Notes under the pieces: generated by a model
The model's input: only the letters and a program-made list of their open reading frames with translations
Databases searched by the model: none
What the model was told of the DNA's origin: nothing
From: an uncultured Blautia sp.
GTDB taxonomy: Bacteria > Bacillota > Clostridia > Lachnospirales > Lachnospiraceae
Direction of reading: 5' to 3'
Length of the DNA: 44,600 nucleotides
Assembly: GCA_900553515.1 (NCBI GenBank)
Contig: USDN01000019.1
Span: 1-44,600 of the forward strand
Program-made: the position numbers and the translations under genes
Part shown: one piece after another, positions 8,196 to 16,471 of the stretch
Position numbering within the stretch: position 1 is the stretch's first letter
How the letters are laid out: every line of letters starts with the position of its first letter

Positions 8196-8909
8196 TCACC
8201 CGATTCCTTTCAGCATACATTCCGCCAGTTTTGCCACAGCCGCATCCTTCATCCCTCTGCTGATGGGAAGTTCTTTTCCGCAGATCTCCACCTGATCGTG
8301 ACCGATATGATCCACCCGGTCTCCATTTACCAGATATCGCTGATGGATCCTTACAAAACGACTGTCTGTTTTTCCTTCCACTTCCGAAAGTTTCCCGTAA
8401 AAAAAGTATTCTTCATTCTCCGTCACCACGCCGACCTGCCGCCTGTCGCTGTAAAAATACAGAATCTTATCCAGAGGCATCCGAAAAGTTCCGTCCTGAT
8501 TCTGGAACACAAAGTTCTTTTCTTTTTTCAGAAAAAAATGTTCTCTCGCACGGCTCAGTATATGCCGGATCTGTTCTTCCTCCGCCGGCTTCAGCACATA
8601 ATCCAAAGCTCCCGTACGGTATCCGTCAAACACATATTCCGAATATCCGGTAACAAAAACAATCAGAAGCTCTTTGTCAAATTTCCGGATCTCTTCTGCG
8701 GTTTTCATTCCGTTAAAATCCTTCATTTCCACATCAAGAAAAAGAAGGTCTATCTCGCCGGGATGTTTTCTCAGCCACCGGAGGGCGGTTTCTCCGGCAG
8801 TAAATTCATAAACGATCTCCTCATCTCCCTCATACATGGTTTTTTCCAGCTGAAACCGCAGGCTGTCCCTGGCTTCCTGCTCGTCGTCACACAGTGCGAT
8901 CCTCAGCAT
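8196..8909 (-). CDS. LytTR-family response regulator
   Basis: A 237-residue regulator. The receiver has the acid pair in LCDDEQEA, phospho-Asp in LLFLDVEMKDFNG, Thr in IVFVTGY and Lys in DYVLKPAEEEQI. The C-terminal LytTR DNA-binding domain shows KILYFYSDRRQVGVV, FVRIHQRYLVNGDRV and LPISRGMKDAA. GGGGAG lies upstream of the ATG. LytTR regulators bind pairs of direct repeats about 21 bp apart, and a double set of such repeats lies at 9570-9647 in front of the ABC transporter. It is co-transcribed with the GHKL kinase. Confidence 0.9.
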   Translation of the reverse strand: MLRIALCDDEQEARDSLRFQLEKTMYEGDEEIVYEFTAGETALRWLRKHPGEIDLLFLDVEMKDFNGMKTAEEIRKFDKELLIVFVTGYSEYVFDGYRTGALDYVLKPAEEEQIRHILSRAREHFFLKKEKNFVFQNQDGTFRMPLDKILYFYSDRRQVGVVTENEEYFFYGKLSEVEGKTDSRFVRIHQRYLVNGDRVDHIGHDQVEICGKELPISRGMKDAAVAKLAECMLKGIG

Positions 8910-8959
8910 AGTTTTCTCCCCTTTCCTGCTCCTTTTTCCTGTTTGAAATTATAGAAATT

Positions 8960-9487
8960 TTATCTGCGTACATAAACCAGATCCACCATTCCATTATAGG
9001 ATTTCGTATGGATCAGCCTCAGAGGGATCCCCTGTTCTCCATTCTCAAAAAGCCTCACGCCGGAACCTAAAAGTGTGGGAATCACCGTAATATAGTAATG
9101 ATCGATCATGTCTTCTTTTATAAACTGCTGTGCAAGATCCGCTCCGCCGCAGACCCAGATATCCTTTCCCTTCTCTTCTTTTAATTTTCTTACAAGCTCA
9201 ATGGGATTCTGATCTGTAAATCGTATTTTTTCAGAAGATTCCTTCTGTTTATGGGTGAACACATATGCGGTAAGCTCCTCATATACCCACTGATCCGGAG
9301 ATAACTCCGTAACAATCTGGTCATAGGTCTTCCGTCCCATAAAAACTGTATCCACATCTTTAATAAATTCAGAATAAACATCGACGTCCCCACCGTCCCC
9401 CTGCCCGGTCAGCCAGTGGATTTTTCCTTCGGAGTCCGCAATATATCCGTCAAGACTCATCGCAATAAATAAACTGATTTTCCTCAT
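8960..9487 (-). CDS. Dihydrofolate reductase family protein (RibD C-terminal-like)
   Basis: The product is 175 residues from the chosen start at 9487. An earlier in-frame ATG at 9499 overlaps the GGAGG that serves the 9487 start, so I prefer the shorter form. The fold markers are RKISLFIAMSLDGYIAD at the N-terminus, FMGRKTYDQI near residue 50, DIWVCGGADLAQQFI near residue 115 and LLGSGVRLF near residue 150. These are typical of YyaP/YwjB-like NAD(P)H-dependent reductases of unknown substrate. It is not a canonical FolA. It lies just upstream of the LytTR gene on the same strand and may share its transcript. Confidence 0.82.
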   Translation of the reverse strand: MRKISLFIAMSLDGYIADSEGKIHWLTGQGDGGDVDVYSEFIKDVDTVFMGRKTYDQIVTELSPDQWVYEELTAYVFTHKQKESSEKIRFTDQNPIELVRKLKEEKGKDIWVCGGADLAQQFIKEDMIDHYYITVIPTLLGSGVRLFENGEQGIPLRLIHTKSYNGMVDLVYVRR

Positions 9488-9569
9488 TTTTTCCTCCATG
9501 ATTCCGTTTCTGTTCTACAGATTCCTGTTTCTTTATTATAACGCACTTCTCCTTTCCGTCCACTCCAAA

Positions 9570-9647
9570 CTTTACAAAAATCCTTCCGATCTTTACATTT
9601 TCCACCGGATTTTTCCAAACTTTACACATCGTCCGCCATTCTTTACA
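9570..9647. promoter_or_regulatory. Two pairs of CTTTACA direct repeats (LytTR-like spacing) before the ABC exporter
   Basis: CTTTACA occurs at 9570, 9591, 9620 and 9641. Within each pair the distance is 21 bp, and the second pair lies exactly 50 bp after the first; the flank CCAAA is also repeated. Known LytTR sites are two ~9-bp direct repeats with a ~12-bp gap, giving the same 21-bp period. The nearby LytTR regulator is the natural candidate binder. A possible -10 (TATCCT, 9677-9682) follows. Confidence 0.6.
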
Positions 9648-9734
9648 CCTCTGATTTTTCTCCCTTTTTTCTGTGCTATCCTGAATATGCAAGAGCAAAA
9701 ACCTGTATATCCATAATTTATAAGGGGGAATTTT

Positions 9735-10484
9735 ATGTTATCTGTAAAAAATCTTGAAAAATCCTATACAACAGGAAAACAGACCTATCCCGTTCTGAAA
9801 GGAATCAGCTTTTCCATTGCAAAGGGGGAATTTGTGGCTGTCATGGGGCCTTCCGGTTCCGGTAAATCCACACTTCTCAACTGTATTTCCTGCTATATCC
9901 CTTTTGAGAAAGGAAAAATCACTCTGGGCGGTCAGGAACTCAGCTCCATGACCCCGGAGCAGCTTGCCATCGTCCGCAACGAAAAGCTCGGCTTCGTATT
10001 TCAGGATTTTATGCTTCTGGACGGACTTACCGTCCGGGAAAATATCCTGGTTCCCAGGATCATCCGTTCCAATGTGGACAAAGACGGGGAACGCTACGCA
10101 GATCAGCTGATGGAGCTGTTTGGCATCAGTCATATCCGCAGTAAATATCCCGCGGAGATCTCCGGCGGAGAAAGACAGAGAACAGCTGTTGCCAGAAGCC
10201 TGATCAACCGGCCTCTGATGATCCTTGCAGATGAGCCTACCGGAAATCTGGACAGCCGTTCCAGCCGTATCGTCATCGAGTCCTTTGAAAATGCCAGAAA
10301 TAATCTGGATGCCACCATCTTTATGGTAACTCACGACAGTTTTTCCGCCTCCTTCTGCGACCGGGTAATTCTATTAAAAGACGGAATGGTTTATCGTCAG
10401 CTGGAAAAAAACATCCAGACAAGAAGCGCTTTCCACGACACCCTGTTAAATGCGATCAAAGAAATGAGTGGTGATGAAGAATGA
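9735..10484 (+). CDS. ABC transporter ATP-binding protein (BceA-type)
   Basis: A 249-residue ATPase of the MacB/LolD/BceA group. It has Walker A GPSGSGKST near residue 38, the Q-loop in FVFQDFMLL, signature SGGERQRTAVARSL near residue 141, Walker B MILADEPTGNLDS and the H-loop in FMVTHDSFS. AGGGGG precedes the ATG. The last four bases overlap the start of the permease gene (ATGA), so the two are translationally coupled. BceAB systems remove or shield against cell-wall-active peptide antibiotics. They are usually paired with a BceRS two-component system, whereas here the neighbours are a GHKL kinase and a LytTR regulator. Confidence 0.9.
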   Translation: MLSVKNLEKSYTTGKQTYPVLKGISFSIAKGEFVAVMGPSGSGKSTLLNCISCYIPFEKGKITLGGQELSSMTPEQLAIVRNEKLGFVFQDFMLLDGLTVRENILVPRIIRSNVDKDGERYADQLMELFGISHIRSKYPAEISGGERQRTAVARSLINRPLMILADEPTGNLDSRSSRIVIESFENARNNLDATIFMVTHDSFSASFCDRVILLKDGMVYRQLEKNIQTRSAFHDTLLNAIKEMSGDEE

Positions 10485-12628
10485 ACAAAAAGAAAAGAAA
10501 ACAATCCATAAAAAACATAAAAGAGCTGGAAAGCCGGCTGCAAAGAGCTGACTGGAAACAGTCACGGCTGTATCTGTTCTGTAACTTTGTATCCCTGATG
10601 CTGATGACCGCCTACTCCGCCCTGATGTTTTCTCCTACGGTTCTGAATATCTTCCCGGAAGGAGGTGACAGCCTGAGGCAGCTTTATATGATCTTTATTA
10701 TGACTCTTTTTGGCTGTACGGTTTTCACCGTCTATGCCGCCAGCCTGTTTTTCCGCAAAAAATCCCGGCAGCTTGGTATCCTTATGGCTCTTGGAGCATC
10801 AAGAAAAACCCTTGCCCCCGGACTTTTCCGCGAGGTGATCCTTTTAAGCGGCAGCTCCGCCTTTCTGGGAATCCTTGCAGGCTTTCCCTTTATTATGCTC
10901 CTGTGGAAGCTGTTCCGTTTTTTTATCGTGGATAACCAGTACATGATCCTGAGCCTTGATTTCCGCTGTCTCTGGATACCGGCAGGCTTCGCCCTTCTGG
11001 TTCTTTTCTGCGCCTGCCTGCTGGCCTTTGTTTATCTCAGAAAAACAGATATTCTGGATGTGATACAGGAAGAACACCAGAATGAACCGGTAAGAGAGCT
11101 TGGGCTGTGGTGCGGTCCTGTGGGTATTATCCTTTTGATCGGCGGCGCAATGCTGGGATACAACTTTCCTACGTTTTATCGTGATCTTACCCATCGCTTT
11201 CCTTCAGCCCTGCTTAAGGTTCTTTGTTATTCCCCTGTATTTGCAGGTCTTTATATGGTCATGCTCCACACTGTTGTCAACGGATGGCATTTCAGGCGCA
11301 AAAATCCCTGGAAAAACATCGTTGCAAGAAGCATGATGAAATTCCAGGGAAAACAGACGGTAAACAGCCTGCTTGTTACTACTGTTCTGATCGCAGGCGG
11401 CTGCTTCGGTATTTTTTATCTTCCTATGCTAGGCACAGGCACTTCCATGACTATTGAACAAAGGGAATACGATTATTCCTGGTTCTGGCCTTCAGACCAG
11501 AATCTTCCTTCTGAGGAAGAAATCCAGGATCTTGCCCGGGAACATAAAGTTCAGATCACAGACTGGAAGAAATGCCCTTACCTCAGTCTGGCCGTTGACT
11601 CTAATATGATGATCGACAATGACGACGGCAGCTTTTCATGGAAATACTATGAAATCGCCTCAGAAGGCCATTTTCTTTCTGAAAGCGATTTCAACAAAAT
11701 CTCAGGTCAGAACCTTTCTGTTGATCCGGGAGAATATTATGCTGTAACAAACAGAGAAGAAACCTCCTACCGCATAGTAGACAATTCCACTCGCTTTACC
11801 AATATGACCACAAGAGAAGTCCTTCCTGTTTCCTTTAAAGGCTTTGTCCATTTTGAACAGCTGGGCGCTCTCTATACCGGAATCCTGGACGACAGTGATT
11901 TCCGGAAAATTTCTCAGGGACTTACTCCCCAGTGGCAGGGAACCATGACATTTTTTAATTCTGAAGGAAAAGACAGCTATCCCTTTGCCCGGGCTTTTTA
12001 TGAAAGGATTGTAGCCTCTTTTGATGACGACAGCTTTTCCACAGGCCTCTATGATCCTGTAGAATACCTCATGACAGAAGGCTACACAAACGACTATTTC
12101 GGAGCCAGCTACAGAGATATCGATGAGCACCTGGACCGCTCACAGCTGGACAGTGCAGATTTCCGGATGTTCTGGAATTACATGCCCCAGTTCCGGGTTC
12201 TTGACAGCACCGAACAGCTGAACACCTTTTCTGTCTTTATGATGACCTTCCTTTTTATCGGAATCGTGTGCTTTACTGCGGCTCTTGTCATTTCCTATAC
12301 CCGCTGTCAGACCCTTGCTCTGAATAACGCCTATGTATTTTACGATCTGAAGCGTCTGGGCGCATCTCCCGGTTATCTTTGCCGGGAACTTCGCCGGCAG
12401 GCCGGACCGGTCTTTCAGATTCCAACTGCCGTGGGAATGAGCTGTATGGTACTTCTCTATGGAATGATGCTTTATGCCAATGATAACCGCTACACACAGT
12501 CGGAGATTGCCGGTTTTCTGGTGTGTCTGGAAGTGATCGCCGTCATTGCCATTCTGTTCTATGCTGTGTACCGCCGAACCCTTTACGGACTGATAAAGCA
12601 GCTGGGTCTTTACTCCTCCGAACGATAA
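10481..12628 (+). CDS. ABC transporter permease, FtsX/BceB-type
   Basis: A 715-residue membrane protein with the BceB layout. It begins with a first membrane helix near residues 33-55, FtsX-like helices at about 90-215, and further helices near 235-330. A large extracytoplasmic domain of roughly 230 residues follows (about 345-575), and three helices close the C-terminus. KKSRQLGILMALGASRKTL is a typical FtsX coupling-helix segment. It forms the export or target-protection channel with the preceding ATPase. The gene converges with the DUF3343 gene, whose 3' end overlaps by 19 bases. Substrate is unknown; a peptide antibiotic or bacteriocin is the family expectation. Confidence 0.85.
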   Translation: MNKKKRKQSIKNIKELESRLQRADWKQSRLYLFCNFVSLMLMTAYSALMFSPTVLNIFPEGGDSLRQLYMIFIMTLFGCTVFTVYAASLFFRKKSRQLGILMALGASRKTLAPGLFREVILLSGSSAFLGILAGFPFIMLLWKLFRFFIVDNQYMILSLDFRCLWIPAGFALLVLFCACLLAFVYLRKTDILDVIQEEHQNEPVRELGLWCGPVGIILLIGGAMLGYNFPTFYRDLTHRFPSALLKVLCYSPVFAGLYMVMLHTVVNGWHFRRKNPWKNIVARSMMKFQGKQTVNSLLVTTVLIAGGCFGIFYLPMLGTGTSMTIEQREYDYSWFWPSDQNLPSEEEIQDLAREHKVQITDWKKCPYLSLAVDSNMMIDNDDGSFSWKYYEIASEGHFLSESDFNKISGQNLSVDPGEYYAVTNREETSYRIVDNSTRFTNMTTREVLPVSFKGFVHFEQLGALYTGILDDSDFRKISQGLTPQWQGTMTFFNSEGKDSYPFARAFYERIVASFDDDSFSTGLYDPVEYLMTEGYTNDYFGASYRDIDEHLDRSQLDSADFRMFWNYMPQFRVLDSTEQLNTFSVFMMTFLFIGIVCFTAALVISYTRCQTLALNNAYVFYDLKRLGASPGYLCRELRRQAGPVFQIPTAVGMSCMVLLYGMMLYANDNRYTQSEIAGFLVCLEVIAVIAILFYAVYRRTLYGLIKQLGLYSSER

Positions 12629-12861
12629 AGCGCCCGATAAGAGTCGCCCTCCACCTGAACAATCTGCTCCAGCTCCTCGTTCAGCTCCAGAGAAACCTCC
12701 GAAAACTCCTGTTCCATCCAGAATCGGACGCAGGTTCCGCAGGAGGAACTTAAATTTCTGGGAACCGGCATGATTTTTGTGCCGATTCCCAGTTTTTCAC
12801 AATTTTTCTTAAAACATACTGCGCCGTAATGCGAATAAAAAGTAGCGATATATTCTGTCAT
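12610..12861 (-). CDS. DUF3343 domain protein (putative Se/S carrier-like)
   Basis: An 83-residue protein beginning MTEYIATFYSHYGAVCFKK, with the family core KIMPVPRNLSSSCGTCVRF. The SSSCGTC element gives a CxxC pair. DUF3343 proteins travel with YedE/YedF and selenium-metabolism genes and are thought to carry sulfur or selenium on a Cys; the function is not proven. Its start overlaps the stop of the TusA-like gene by four bases (ATGA), so the two are co-translated. Its 3' end overlaps the convergent permease gene. Confidence 0.82.
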   Translation of the reverse strand: MTEYIATFYSHYGAVCFKKNCEKLGIGTKIMPVPRNLSSSCGTCVRFWMEQEFSEVSLELNEELEQIVQVEGDSYRALYRSEE

Positions 12862-13064
12862 TTTGTAATACGAAGCAGGAAATCCTCACCCTGCTCTTCC
12901 ACCTGTACCTGATAGCCCTGGTGGGATGCAAATCTTGTAACATTTTCCTTTGCAGTTACATTATCTACCAGAACCTCATATGCAGCCTCTTTGGAAGCCA
13001 GCGCATTTTTTGTCATAATCACCGGTTCCGGACAGGATAATCCTCTTGCATCTACCTGTTTCAT
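12858..13064 (-). CDS. TusA/YedF-like sulfurtransferase domain protein
   Basis: A 68-residue protein with the SirA/TusA pattern KQVDARGLSCPEPVIMTKNAL. Cys11 in the CPEP motif is the expected persulfide or selenide carrier. The full YedF protein carries a second (DsrE-like) domain of about 120 residues, which is absent here; the separate DUF3343 gene behind it may supply the partner. AAAGGAG precedes the start. It follows the YedE transporter by 31 bases on the same strand. Confidence 0.87.
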   Translation of the reverse strand: MKQVDARGLSCPEPVIMTKNALASKEAAYEVLVDNVTAKENVTRFASHQGYQVQVEEQGEDFLLRITK

Positions 13065-13095
13065 ACCAATTCTCCTTTTCTCAAAAATTATTTTA

Positions 13096-14169
13096 TCAGT
13101 CTGATTTTTTTCTGGAATTCATAAATGCGATCACAGTTACCACTACAATACCAATGATAACAGCAATCTTTCCATTGGATGTAGGACCTTCTCCGGAGGA
13201 TGCAAGCCCAAAGTTATGAGCAACAGCCGCTCCAACCATCAGTCCGATGACTGTTACTGCGGAATCTGTGTTTCCCTCGCCGGAAAGTACCAGCTGGCGG
13301 AGAGGACAGCCTCCAAGAAGTACGCAGCCAAAACCTGCAAGGAACATGCCAAGTGCATTCCACAGACCGTCTGTATGCGCTACCGGCTGTCCTGCAAATC
13401 CCGGATTAAAGAACGGTGTTCCTGTCACTGCGCCCAGAATAAAGTTCATCACCAGGGCGCTGGCAAAAATTGCCACAAATCCCATCAGAAGCTTCCATTC
13501 ACGGAAAAGAACCGCATCACGGATACCGCCCACCATACAGAGACGTGTTTTCTGTGCAAGACCGCCTACGATCAGGCCGGCTGCCAGAGCGATCCAGACA
13601 GAGGCATGAAGGGAGCCCGGACCTTCTGTGGAAAAATGAATAAATGCAGGCGCTGCGACCAGAAGGACCAGAAATACGATCTGAAGTACCGGAAAGAGCT
13701 GTCCCTCCAGAGCCGGCATTTTATAAGAGCGCTTCAACGTATATCCTCTTTTCAGGAAAAATACACCTGCAAAAATACCAAGGGCAAATCCCACAAAACC
13801 AAAGATCGCGTTTCCGTCTCCGCCTGCCAGTCTCAGAATCATACGGAAAGGACATCCCAGGAACATCAGGCAGCCGATCATGACAAACACAGCAAGGATG
13901 AACCTTGTCACAGGCGCAGAACCGCCTCTTGCCTTAAATTCTCCGGACACCATTGCCATAATACAGGCGCCAAGCACCAGCCCGATGATCTCCGGACGTA
14001 TGTATTGTACCACCGGCGCTGAATGAAATCCCAGAGCGCCTGCCGTATCTCTCAGGAAACATGCGATACAGAATCCCATATTTGCCGGATTGCCAAAAAA
14101 TACCAGCAAGGCTGAGATCACACCGATCACAAGCCCTGCTGCTATAATGGCTTTTTTCTCATTTTTCAT
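13096..14169 (-). CDS. yedE: YeeE/YedE-family membrane protein, selenium/sulfur-associated
   Basis: A 357-residue polytopic membrane protein of the Sulf_transp family, which moves thiosulfate or related S/Se compounds inward. It shows a clear internal duplication. FCIACFLRDTAG (N-half) matches LCMVGGIRDAVL (C-half), and LGCPFRMILRLAGGDGNA matches GGCPLRQLVLSGEGNTD. The paired Cys residues are those that line the thiosulfate path in characterised YeeE proteins. The longer form with TusA-like and DUF3343 neighbours is the one usually annotated as YedE selenium-related. It is first in a three-gene unit, divergent from the desulfurase-like gene and LysR regulator. Confidence 0.87.
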   Translation of the reverse strand: MKNEKKAIIAAGLVIGVISALLVFFGNPANMGFCIACFLRDTAGALGFHSAPVVQYIRPEIIGLVLGACIMAMVSGEFKARGGSAPVTRFILAVFVMIGCLMFLGCPFRMILRLAGGDGNAIFGFVGFALGIFAGVFFLKRGYTLKRSYKMPALEGQLFPVLQIVFLVLLVAAPAFIHFSTEGPGSLHASVWIALAAGLIVGGLAQKTRLCMVGGIRDAVLFREWKLLMGFVAIFASALVMNFILGAVTGTPFFNPGFAGQPVAHTDGLWNALGMFLAGFGCVLLGGCPLRQLVLSGEGNTDSAVTVIGLMVGAAVAHNFGLASSGEGPTSNGKIAVIIGIVVVTVIAFMNSRKKSD

Positions 14170-14298
14170 TTGTTATTTCCTCCTTTTCCCTATGCGTTTT
14201 TGTTTCAGCAGTATTTTTTGTGGTAAACGCATATTTGTACATCAGAATCATACCATTTTTCCTCTTTTTTTACCAATTAATTATAGCTTATTTTTTAT

Positions 14299-14327
14299 AT
14301 TATTTATAGATTTTATCAATAAATAAT
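14299..14327. promoter_or_regulatory. Perfect inverted repeat ATTATTTAT-N11-ATAAATAAT in the divergent region
   Basis: Nine-base arms at 14299-14307 and 14319-14327 are exact inverse complements separated by 11 bp. They lie between yedE and the desulfurase-like gene. LysR-type regulators bind such interrupted dyads in divergent promoters, and a LysR gene is part of this cluster. The region is very AT-rich, so chance is possible. A candidate -10 (TATAGT) begins at 14330. Confidence 0.45.
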
Positions 14328-14373
14328 GCTATAGTAACTACATAATACAAAATGAGAAAAGGAAAAGATCATC

Positions 14374-15561
14374 ATGAAAAAAATATATCTGGATCAGGCA
14401 AGTACCTCCTGTCCCAAGGCTCCGGGCGTGGCAGACGCGGTCTTTCATTATCTGTCCGGCGATGCAGTCAATATCAACCGCGGAAGCTATGACACGGCTT
14501 TTTCTGTGGAAGAACAGATTTTCGACACAAGAGAACAGCTGAAACAGCTTTTTCATTTTCCGGATAAAAGCCGCAATGTAATTTTTACCGCCAATGTCAC
14601 AGCAAGCCTGAATATTCTTCTGAAGGGTCTGCTCCGTCCCGGAGACCATGTTCTGGTAAGCTCCATGGAACACAATGCTGTGATGCGTCCGCTGGTACAG
14701 CTTGAAAAAACAGGGGTAAGCTTCGACCGGATTCCCTGCGACTGTGAGGGAAACCTGCTTCTGGAACAGGCGGAAAATCTGCTCCGCCCGGAAACCCGCC
14801 TTCTTGTATGCCTTCACGGTTCCAACGTCTGCGGCACACTGATGCCCATAAAAGCCATCGGAGAATTCTGTCATAAGCATGGAATTCTTTTTGTCCTGGA
14901 TACTGCGCAGACCGCAGGCGTGCTTCCCATAGACATGGAAGCCTGTCACATAGACGCTCTGGCATTTACCGGTCACAAGGGCTTCCGGGGACCTCAGGGA
15001 ATCGGTGGTTTTCTCATCCGGGAAGCTCTGGTTTCAGATATGGTTCCTCTTCTCAGCGGAGGTACCGGAAGCATTTCCCACACGGAAGAAATCCCTGATT
15101 TTATGCCCGACCGCTTTGAACCGGGTACGCCTAATATTCCGGGAATCCTTGGACTCCATGCAGCGCTTTCCTGTACGGGGCAGATATGTTCTCAGGAGAA
15201 TTTCCGCCATGAAATGAAACTGACAGAACACTTTATCAGAGGAATCCAGTCCATGGATCCTCTGGGAAAACATCTTCGGATCATTGGCAGAACCGACTGT
15301 CCGGGCACTCTGGAAACTGCCGTCCGCTGCGCTGTAGTTTCTGTCCTGACACCAGAGATCGATATGGCAGACGCTGCCTTTCAGCTGGATCACACCTATG
15401 GGATCATGACACGCGTCGGCCTTCACTGTGCACCTTCCGCACACAGAACGCTTGGAACCTATCCACAGGGAACCATCCGCTTCTCTTTCGGTCCGGAAAA
15501 CACACTGGAAGAAATAAATACCGCTTTGAAAGCTCTGGGAGAGATTACCGGAGTCTGCTGA
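14374..15561 (+). CDS. Class V aminotransferase, cysteine desulfurase-like
   Basis: A 395-residue PLP enzyme. It starts KKIYLDQASTSCPKAPGVADA; the INRGSYDTAF and EHNAVMRPL segments and the PLP lysine in AFTGHKGFRGPQGIGG are those of the cysteine desulfurase-like subfamily that sits beside yedE/yedF. A Cys in GLHCAPSAHRTLGTYP corresponds to the catalytic Cys of the SufS/CsdA group. It probably releases sulfur or selenium from (seleno)cysteine for the TusA-like carrier. It is not the main NifS/IscS, which carries longer active-site loops and sits beside iscU or suf genes. It is followed after 16 bases by the LysR gene. Confidence 0.85.
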   Translation: MKKIYLDQASTSCPKAPGVADAVFHYLSGDAVNINRGSYDTAFSVEEQIFDTREQLKQLFHFPDKSRNVIFTANVTASLNILLKGLLRPGDHVLVSSMEHNAVMRPLVQLEKTGVSFDRIPCDCEGNLLLEQAENLLRPETRLLVCLHGSNVCGTLMPIKAIGEFCHKHGILFVLDTAQTAGVLPIDMEACHIDALAFTGHKGFRGPQGIGGFLIREALVSDMVPLLSGGTGSISHTEEIPDFMPDRFEPGTPNIPGILGLHAALSCTGQICSQENFRHEMKLTEHFIRGIQSMDPLGKHLRIIGRTDCPGTLETAVRCAVVSVLTPEIDMADAAFQLDHTYGIMTRVGLHCAPSAHRTLGTYPQGTIRFSFGPENTLEEINTALKALGEITGVC

Positions 15562-15577
15562 AACAGGAGGGACAAAC

Positions 15578-16471
15578 ATGGATTTTAAACAGCTGGAAGC
15601 TTTTACCGCAGTGGTGGATTACGGAAGCTTTTCTGAGGCCGCGCGCCGCCTCTATCTGACCCAGCCTACCATCAGTGCACATATCCGGGCGCTGGAAAAT
15701 GAACTGAAGGTAAAGCTGATCATACGGACAACAAAAAAGCTGACCATCACCACAAAGGGATATCAGCTTTATGACAGCGCGATCCGTATCCTCCATATCC
15801 GCAATAATCTTATGGAAGATTTTACCGGTTCCAAAAAACATATCATTGATCTCAGCGCCTCCACCATCCCGTCCTCCTACCTGCTTCCGGAAATGCTTGC
15901 AGGCTTCGGTAAGGTATGCCCGGACGTCTATTTCCACTCTCTGCAGTCAGACAGCTCCGAAGCCATCCAGAAGGTAATCGACGGCAGTGTGGATCTGGGA
16001 CTTGTGGGACAGTATACCGAACAGGAGGACTGCTGCTTCATCCCCTTCTGTCAGGATTCTCTGGTAATCGCAGCGCCTGTGACGCCTCATTACCTGAAAC
16101 TCCAGGAAGACAATGCGTCTCTGCAGGAGCTGGTAAAAGAACCTGTGATCGTCCGTGAAAAAGGTTCCGGAACCAAAAAAGAAATGGATTATTTTCTGGA
16201 AAAATCCAATATCTCACCATCAGATCTGAATGTGATCGCAAGGATGAACGATCTGGAAAGTATCAAAAAATCCATTGTCAGCGGACTTGGAATTTCCATT
16301 CTTTCCGCCCGTTCCGTTCAGGATCTGAAAAAAACAAAACAAATTCTTCTGTTTCCTCTGAAGGATGCGGAACACAAAAGAAATTTCTATATTGTATACA
16401 GCCGGAACCGGATCCTGAAACCCCATGTACGCCAGTTTATTCAGTTTGCGCGGAACTTTTATCTTTCCTAA
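15578..16471 (+). CDS. LysR-family regulator of the selenium/sulfur cluster
   Basis: A 297-residue regulator with an N-terminal winged helix (MDFKQLEAFTAVVDYGSFSE, AARRLYLTQPTISAHIRALE) and a periplasmic-binding-like effector domain. AGGAGGG precedes the ATG. Together with the desulfurase-like gene and the divergent yedE genes, this is the arrangement of the LysR subfamily named for selenium metabolism. The effector is unknown. The dyad at 14299-14327 is a candidate site. Its stop overlaps the convergent fruR stop by four bases. Confidence 0.87.
   Translation: MDFKQLEAFTAVVDYGSFSEAARRLYLTQPTISAHIRALENELKVKLIIRTTKKLTITTKGYQLYDSAIRILHIRNNLMEDFTGSKKHIIDLSASTIPSSYLLPEMLAGFGKVCPDVYFHSLQSDSSEAIQKVIDGSVDLGLVGQYTEQEDCCFIPFCQDSLVIAAPVTPHYLKLQEDNASLQELVKEPVIVREKGSGTKKEMDYFLEKSNISPSDLNVIARMNDLESIKKSIVSGLGISILSARSVQDLKKTKQILLFPLKDAEHKRNFYIVYSRNRILKPHVRQFIQFARNFYLS

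Noticed and set aside
7878..8954. 358-codon plus-strand open frame
   Set aside because: Antisense to the GHKL kinase and LytTR genes, both of which have complete motifs; no independent support.
9570..9647. CTTTACA repeats as a CRISPR or iteron array
   Set aside because: Units are 7 bp, only four copies, with pairwise 21-bp spacing and no cas or replication gene; a regulator site explains them better.
13216..14022. 268-codon plus-strand open frame
   Set aside because: Antisense to yedE; composition rich in Lys, His and Cys as expected from the complement of a membrane-protein gene.
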